Shown here piece by piece: positions 7,094 through 11,167 of a stretch of DNA of 11,167 nucleotides (position 1 is its first letter; each line of letters starts with the position of its first letter). The notes under the pieces were generated by a model that saw nothing but the letters and a program-made list of their open reading frames with translations, did no database searches and had not been told where the DNA came from. This stretch comes from JBCCRH01 sp039208045 (GTDB lineage Bacteria > Bacteroidota > Bacteroidia > Chitinophagales > Saprospiraceae), in NCBI GenBank assembly GCA_039208045.1, contig JBCCRH010000183.1:1-11167 (forward strand). Direction: 5' to 3'. The translations under genes were made by a program, and so were the position numbers.

Positions 7094-8167
7094 TTAACTT
7101 ATCTCACCGCCACAGCTAGAGCCGGCACCTGCGGTGCAACCATAGCAGTGCTGATTAATCACAATACTTCGATTTTTCAATTGCTCTATATCAAAAGTAG
7201 ACAGGTGCTTTGCATTTTTGGTAGCTACCTTTAAGTCTAGCATCTGATTAAAATCACAGTCGTATAGGTAGCCATCCCAGGAAACTGAAATCGTATTGCG
7301 GCACATCAAGCCCATCACCGTCGATGGGTTATAGGCATTGACCAATAGCTCCATGTAGTCTTCATAGTTATCTGATTGGATCAGATAATCCAGGAAGCGA
7401 CTCACCGGCATATTGGTAATACAAAACAAGCTATTGAAGTGTATATCGTAGCGATTTTTTAGCTGCCGCTTAAATTCTGGTTCCAGTACATCTTGGCGAT
7501 CGGGAAGGAAAGCACCGCTAGGGTTATACACCAAATCGAGCTTTAGATCGCTATCAGGCATACCATAACCTACCGAATTCAGTAGTTTCAAAGCAGCTAT
7601 GCTATCCTCAAACACACCGTCTCCACGCTGGCTATCGGTACGTCTTTTACTGAAGTAGGGCAAAGACGACACGATATGTACTTTGTGCTCTGCAAAGAAT
7701 TGAGGTAATTCTCTGTATTTTTTGTTGGCCATAACGATGGTCAAATTGCAGCGATCCATCACTTGCTTCCCCAGCTTGGTGCATTCTTCCACAAACCATC
7801 GAAAGTGTGGATTCATCTCTGGTGCTCCGCCTGTAATGTCTACGGTATGAATGGTATCTACTGAAGCGATGATTTCAAGGCATCGTTCCAGGGTTGCCCG
7901 ATCCATATTTTCCCGCTTCTTATCTGGCCCTGCATCAACGTGGCAATGCGCACAAGTTTGATTGCACAACTTTCCGATATTGAGCTGAAAAATTTCTAAT
8001 GGAGCAGGCTTTAAGGTAGGAAAGCCTGCTTCTTTTAGCTTGTCTGCAAAAGCGGGAAAGCGTACGTCCACCATTTTCTTGCCATTCAGCACTTCCAACT
8101 GAATGAACGTATCTGCTAGTTCACTTCCGACAACGGAGAGCGACTTGGTCTTCTGTTTTACACCCAT
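7094..8167 (-). CDS. arsS: Arsenosugar biosynthesis radical SAM protein ArsS
   Basis: A 357-residue radical SAM enzyme of the ArsS family. ArsS is thought to use S-adenosylmethionine to attach a 5'-deoxyadenosyl-derived group to methylated arsenic on the way to arsenosugars. The [4Fe-4S] motif CxxxCxxC is C68-N-Q-T-C72-A-H-C75, preceded by LEIFQLNIGKL. VDITGGAPEMNP (109-120) is the family version of the SAM-binding GGE motif. The C-terminal half adds Cys289 (LMCRNTISVSWDG), Cys304 (YDCDFNQM) and the tail HCYGCTAGAGSSCGG (340-354, Cys341, Cys344, Cys352), probably a second cluster or substrate-binding site. Some relatives are annotated as selenoproteins; here Cys352 is read from TGT, so no Sec recoding is needed. 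Its ATG directly follows the TAA of the AhpD-like gene. Confidence 0.9.
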   Translation of the reverse strand: MGVKQKTKSLSVVGSELADTFIQLEVLNGKKMVDVRFPAFADKLKEAGFPTLKPAPLEIFQLNIGKLCNQTCAHCHVDAGPDKKRENMDRATLERCLEIIASVDTIHTVDITGGAPEMNPHFRWFVEECTKLGKQVMDRCNLTIVMANKKYRELPQFFAEHKVHIVSSLPYFSKRRTDSQRGDGVFEDSIAALKLLNSVGYGMPDSDLKLDLVYNPSGAFLPDRQDVLEPEFKRQLKNRYDIHFNSLFCITNMPVSRFLDYLIQSDNYEDYMELLVNAYNPSTVMGLMCRNTISVSWDGYLYDCDFNQMLDLKVATKNAKHLSTFDIEQLKNRSIVINQHCYGCTAGAGSSCGGEIS

Positions 8168-8506
8168 TTACATGGAAAGTTTATTCACGTGATTCATCAT
8201 TTGTACGCCATTGACTAGCGTCGCTCCTCCTCTGATCGCCGCAGCAACATGGACGGCTTCCATCATCTGCTCTTCGTCAGCCCCCTTTTGTAGGCAAGTG
8301 GAGGAATAAGCATCAATACAGTAAGGACAAGCAACGGCATGCGCTACCGCCAGTGCGATCAGTGCTTTTTCGCGCTCCGTCAGTGCGCCTTCTTTAAATA
8401 CTTCCCCATACCAATCGAAGAATTTTTTTCCCATCTGTTCCTGCCATTCGGTGATGTTACCAAACTTTTTTAAGTCGTCAGGATTGAAATACGTTTTTTC
8501 TGCCAT
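8168..8506 (-). CDS. Arsenosugar-associated AhpD-like (carboxymuconolactone decarboxylase fold) protein
   Basis: A 112-residue protein of the AhpD/CMD fold, first gene of the arsenosugar operon. The redox-type motif is C60-P-Y-C63 in AHAVACPYCIDAYSSTC, followed by the helix EAVHVAAAIRGGATLVNG (84-100) typical of AhpD-like proteins. Residues that assist catalysis in M. tuberculosis AhpD seem absent: Glu118, His132 and His137 align by spacing with Ala48, Tyr62 and Tyr67. An extra Cys71 is present. Proteins of this type are annotated as arsenosugar biosynthesis-associated peroxidase-like because of their fixed pairing with ArsS. The role is unknown; thiol chemistry or arsenical binding by CPYC is possible. 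Its stop abuts the arsS start with no gap, implying coupled translation. No Shine-Dalgarno precedes the ATG at 8506. Confidence 0.87.
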   Translation of the reverse strand: MAEKTYFNPDDLKKFGNITEWQEQMGKKFFDWYGEVFKEGALTEREKALIALAVAHAVACPYCIDAYSSTCLQKGADEEQMMEAVHVAAAIRGGATLVNGVQMMNHVNKLSM

Positions 8507-8742
8507 GCTGTTGTAGCGTTAAAGTAGTTATGAAATGTGCTTGTAAGAGCTTTTGTGTAGTACAAATTTGTTGCTCTAATGTTCTGAGAGGCGTGTCTTA
8601 TGGGTTTAAGAATTAGAATGCCTAATATCGTAATAAAATGGAGATTCAGCTTATTTCAGCGGAATATAATAAAGCATAAATATTGGCAGGTTTTTAGAGA
8701 AGGAATGTCTTTGAGACGATAATTAGTACTGTTTTAGTGATC
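8507..8742 (-). other. Intergenic leader upstream of the arsenosugar operon
   Basis: AT-rich, with no convincing gene on either strand. It must carry the operon promoter, but I could not fix a clear TTTG/TAnnTTTG pair. Notable items are a perfect palindrome ACAAATTTGT (8562-8571) lying inside 5-bp arms AGAGC (8546-8550) and GCTCT (8573-8577), and GTCTTTGAGAC (8707-8717), whose TTTGAGAC matches the box upstream of the S41 gene. Either could be a regulator site. No arsR gene is nearby to point to one. Confidence 0.4.
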
Positions 8743-8774
8743 AAAAAAAAGCTGACCTTATACCAGATCAGCTT
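8743..8774 (-). terminator. Rho-independent terminator, distal
   Basis: On the minus strand AAGCTGA (8774-8768) pairs with TCAGCTT (8755-8749) around a 12-nt loop, and the stem runs straight into eight T (8750-8743). The orientation fits transcripts coming from the secreted-protein gene at 8944 and would insulate the arsenosugar operon from them. It is the second of two such hairpins. Confidence 0.65.
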
Positions 8775-8869
8775 ATCAAATCGGAACTTAATACATATAA
8801 ACAGTCCCCTCTGACCACATGAACTACTTGTCTTCATTCCTCCGTAGTCAGTAATACTTCTATTAAAAT
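8775..8869. other. Spacer between tandem terminators, no gene recognised
   Basis: About 95 bp without a credible gene. On the minus strand it contains GGAGGAATG (8843-8835), flanked by short arms: GTAGTCAG (8844-8851) against ACTAC (8823-8827) and CTGAC (8811-8815). It could form a bulged stem in RNA, but the pairing is short and may be chance. Confidence 0.3.
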
Positions 8870-8893
8870 GCTAGCACTCTTGTGAGCGCTAGC
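8866..8893 (-). terminator. Rho-independent terminator, proximal, of the T9SS protein gene
   Basis: Ten-base arms GCTAGCACTC (8870-8879) and GAGCGCTAGC (8884-8893) enclose a 4-nt loop. The single non-Watson-Crick pair is a G-U wobble in minus-strand RNA but an A-C mismatch in plus-strand RNA, which supports minus-strand use. An ATTTTAATA tail follows. It lies 51 bp past the stop codon at 8944-8946. Confidence 0.65.
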
Positions 8894-8943
8894 AGGGGAC
8901 AAATCAATCTCATCCCTATCAAGTATGAATATTGATATTTTCT

Positions 8944-11167
8944 TTATTCCAAAATCATCATCCGTCGTGTTGCGGTAAAATCGTCCGTCTCCAAGGTATA
9001 GTACAGTACGCCGCTTACTCCCAATTCACTTGCCTTCAGACTAATCTCATTATACCCCTTAGCATACTCCCCTCTGATCAAGCGCAAGGTTCTGCCCTGC
9101 ACATCTCTGATGATAATCGTCGCCTCTAACTCTTCTGGGAGCTCAAAGCTGATGACTGTGGCATCACTAAATGGATTCGGGCGGTTCTGGTGTAGCACAT
9201 ACTGCTTTTGTACTTGGCTTTCGCCAAAGCGTAAGGCAATGTCCTTCGCCTCACCTGCTTGATCGTAGGCTTCCGCCTTGGTATAGCGCGAGTGAAGCTG
9301 AATGAACTGCTCCATTTCTGCTGCTTGCTGTACATTGAGTACCAAAGTGAATAAGGTTGCTTCTGTATCTAGCGTGCTCTGCTCATCCCAGCTTAGTGTG
9401 ATGGTACCCTCTTCTGCATAGCGCATCCCAATATGATCTGCACTGGCACTACCGTACTCTACCTCTTGGATGGTCGCATAAGCGGCATCTACACTCAAGG
9501 TGAACTGGTAGGCTTGCAAGTCAGCTAGGTCGCTTGCGCTAAATGGTATACGCACTTGGCCTACTTCTACTGGCGTACTGGCTACATCGATCACCCATTC
9601 GTCTCTGCTTCGAGTTTGGATGGTTTGTAAGCTGTTGGACTGAGCATCTCCTGTTACATCACCTATCTTCACTCCCACAAAGTCACCATTTATGATGGAC
9701 TCTGCGGGTAGGTTATTCACACTCACTACCTCTGGGAATTGCTCTACCCATGGGTTTTGTGGATCAGGGAAACTGTAAGCCGCATCTACAAAGCGCCAGC
9801 TTGTATTGCCTGGGAATTCATCAATGACGGACAAGACTAACTTTCTGATGGTTAGCAAGTCTACTACACTAATGCTTCCTGAGTTGTCTACATCCGCTGC
9901 AATCATCTGATACGGACTATCCAATCGATCTACTCCCAAGATGTGCTTCTGGATCACCACTATATCAAAGGTCGATACGCCATTGTCTGGGTCTAGATCA
10001 TTATGTGGGGTTACCGTGTAATCTTCATTGGCTGGTAGAGCGGGGAAGCTGTACGCTCCATCTATACCTGTGATCACTTGCTCATTCATTACTCCACTTA
10101 CCAGTACTTCCGTATTCTCGATCGGATCGTCCCACTCGGTAGCAGTGATACCAGCAATGCTGCCGGTAGCTTCTGTGGTACATACATCAAACATGTTGTC
10201 TTGAATTAAAATGTAGGTCTCACAGTGATCATAGTTTGGCCCACCTACCGTGCCATCTGGTTGTACCGCATAGGGGTTGAATGCACTATCCCACGCGTAG
10301 ATTTCTACAATCAAGGTGGCTGGATCATCACATGTTAGGATAATTCCCGTCTGATTGATGTCTGGTGTCTCTCCATCTCTATTGATCGAGAATTGGATTG
10401 GCTCTGAGCAGTCACCTACTGGACTTGCGATGAAATCACTCGCCCAGATGCCCATCGCGCCAGTATCTATATCTCCATCACCATCTGCGTCTGTTCCTGG
10501 CTCTGTTGGCATGAGCTCGATAGCTAAGCCATTTATACAAGTTGGTACTGGTGCCTTGCAGTCGACTACTGAGAATGGGATGTCTACACTGTTGACATTG
10601 CCACATCCATCTTCTACATGTACTTCAAATAAGTGACTACCGATTGGGAACTCTCCGTTGATCGTGTAATCTGGATACATTCCACTGAGCACCTGTGCAT
10701 TGCTTAGCTGCCCATCTAGGATGCCATCTGCAAAGGCATCTAAGAATACCTTAATGGTGATGTCATCAGGGGTACAGTTCTCATCTACTGTGAACGGTAC
10801 TTCTACGGTTGCATCACAATCTACATTATCTAGGCTACAGAATGGATCAGTAGCTTCAAAGGTGATTACTGGATCAATGTTGTCATACACCTTGATCTGT
10901 TGCGTATACTGCCAGTAACCAACTGAAGCGATGCTTGGCTTAATTACCGAATTCACCCAATGGCCGTCTGGATTGGTCAAACCATCGCATGAAGTCTGCT
11001 TCGTATTGCGGAATGGATTGGTATCATTCTCGTTGTTGTTACGATCATAATACGTAATGCCATTTGATCGGATAATTACCCATACATCTTCATCTCCTGG
11101 GATGCCATCACAATCTTCATCTCTTCCGACAATGATTGGATCATCATCTCCATCATATTCACACCAG
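8944..11167 (-). CDS. Large modular T9SS-secreted protein, C-terminal part (runs off right edge)
   Basis: The frame is open from the right edge to the TAA at 8944-8946, 740 residues; the true start lies outside. TTG at 10980 is internal, since the frame continues upstream (WCEYDGDDDP onward) with Asp-rich, thrombospondin-3-like calcium-binding sequence. Then come HYR- or immunoglobulin-like segments with paired cysteines (about 10900-10170), one containing DADGDGDID (10491-10465). A carboxypeptidase-regulatory or SdrB-like domain follows (about 10173-10006, GSIAGITATEWDDPIENTEV). Next are two dockerin-I-like Ca2+ loops (DLDPDNGVSTFDIVVIQKHI near 9997-9938 and DVDNSGSISVVDLLTIRKLV near 9891-9832) and a cohesin-like sandwich (about 9610-9220). 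The end is a T9SS type A sorting domain (9201-8947; NRPNPFSDATVISFELP, final TRRMMILE). It is probably exported through T9SS and anchored or released at the cell surface. Binding partner unknown. Confidence 0.88.
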   Translation of the reverse strand, partial: WCEYDGDDDPIIVGRDEDCDGIPGDEDVWVIIRSNGITYYDRNNNENDTNPFRNTKQTSCDGLTNPDGHWVNSVIKPSIASVGYWQYTQQIKVYDNIDPVITFEATDPFCSLDNVDCDATVEVPFTVDENCTPDDITIKVFLDAFADGILDGQLSNAQVLSGMYPDYTINGEFPIGSHLFEVHVEDGCGNVNSVDIPFSVVDCKAPVPTCINGLAIELMPTEPGTDADGDGDIDTGAMGIWASDFIASPVGDCSEPIQFSINRDGETPDINQTGIILTCDDPATLIVEIYAWDSAFNPYAVQPDGTVGGPNYDHCETYILIQDNMFDVCTTEATGSIAGITATEWDDPIENTEVLVSGVMNEQVITGIDGAYSFPALPANEDYTVTPHNDLDPDNGVSTFDIVVIQKHILGVDRLDSPYQMIAADVDNSGSISVVDLLTIRKLVLSVIDEFPGNTSWRFVDAAYSFPDPQNPWVEQFPEVVSVNNLPAESIINGDFVGVKIGDVTGDAQSNSLQTIQTRSRDEWVIDVASTPVEVGQVRIPFSASDLADLQAYQFTLSVDAAYATIQEVEYGSASADHIGMRYAEEGTITLSWDEQSTLDTEATLFTLVLNVQQAAEMEQFIQLHSRYTKAEAYDQAGEAKDIALRFGESQVQKQYVLHQNRPNPFSDATVISFELPEELEATIIIRDVQGRTLRLIRGEYAKGYNEISLKASELGVSGVLYYTLETDDFTATRRMMILE

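Noticed and set aside
8694..8837. A 47-codon minus-strand ORF starting MKTSSSCGQRG, preceded by GGAGG
   Set aside because: It reads straight through the U8 terminator hairpin, GGAGG is only one base from the ATG, and the protein has no recognisable character.
10978..10980. TTG at 10980 as the start of the T9SS protein
   Set aside because: The same frame stays open with similar Cys/Asp-rich sequence to the window edge, so the gene is truncated by the window.
1..11167. Search for CRISPR arrays, insertion sequences, tRNA or rRNA genes and phage genes
   Set aside because: No regular repeat arrays, transposase motifs or RNA-gene signatures were seen on reading both strands.

Overview
The window looks like a chromosomal segment of a Bacteroidota bacterium, probably from the Saprospiria (Lewinella/Saprospira-like) or a related lineage. 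This rests on four things seen here: a type IX secretion (T9SS) C-terminal sorting domain on a large secreted protein, signal peptides ending in AQ, the near absence of Shine-Dalgarno sequences, and weak promoter matches of the Bacteroidota TTTG/TAnnTTTG type. The exact genus is inference.

Layout, left to right. The left edge (1-276, minus) holds the N-terminus of a secreted protein that runs off the window. Next comes a minus-strand pair: a secreted DinB-like protein (1068-1673) followed by a TruC-like RNA pseudouridine synthase (373-1062). A plus-strand zinc-free MDR-family oxidoreductase (1806-2810) diverges from the DinB gene. It converges on a minus-strand pair, an S41-type lipoprotein (4149-5951) overlapping a class C beta-lactamase-like serine hydrolase (2807-4162). 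The two convergent stop codons share one TTAA.

The centre (6095-8506, minus) is a compact arsenosugar biosynthesis operon. It is transcribed in the order AhpD-like peroxidase-like protein, radical SAM protein ArsS, then arsenite methyltransferase ArsM. ArsM would methylate arsenite and ArsS would build the arsenosugar C-As linkage from S-adenosylmethionine. The AhpD-like partner is linked by association and its job is unknown. No arsR, arsenic permease or metallophosphatase gene is visible.

A 437-bp gap (8507-8943) carries two minus-strand terminator hairpins and the long leader of the ars operon. The right edge (8944-11167, minus) is the C-terminal part (740 residues visible) of a modular T9SS secreted protein with HYR-like, carboxypeptidase-regulatory-like, dockerin-like and cohesin-like segments.

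The least explained structure is the 143-bp gap upstream of the S41 gene (5952-6094). It holds a perfect 10-bp inverted repeat next to the start codon, a cluster of GTCTCAA dyads, and a possible terminator for the ars operon. I did not find a clearly undescribed gene system; the strongest leads are this control region, the atypical active-site residues in the S41 and AhpD-like proteins, and the dockerin-plus-cohesin architecture.
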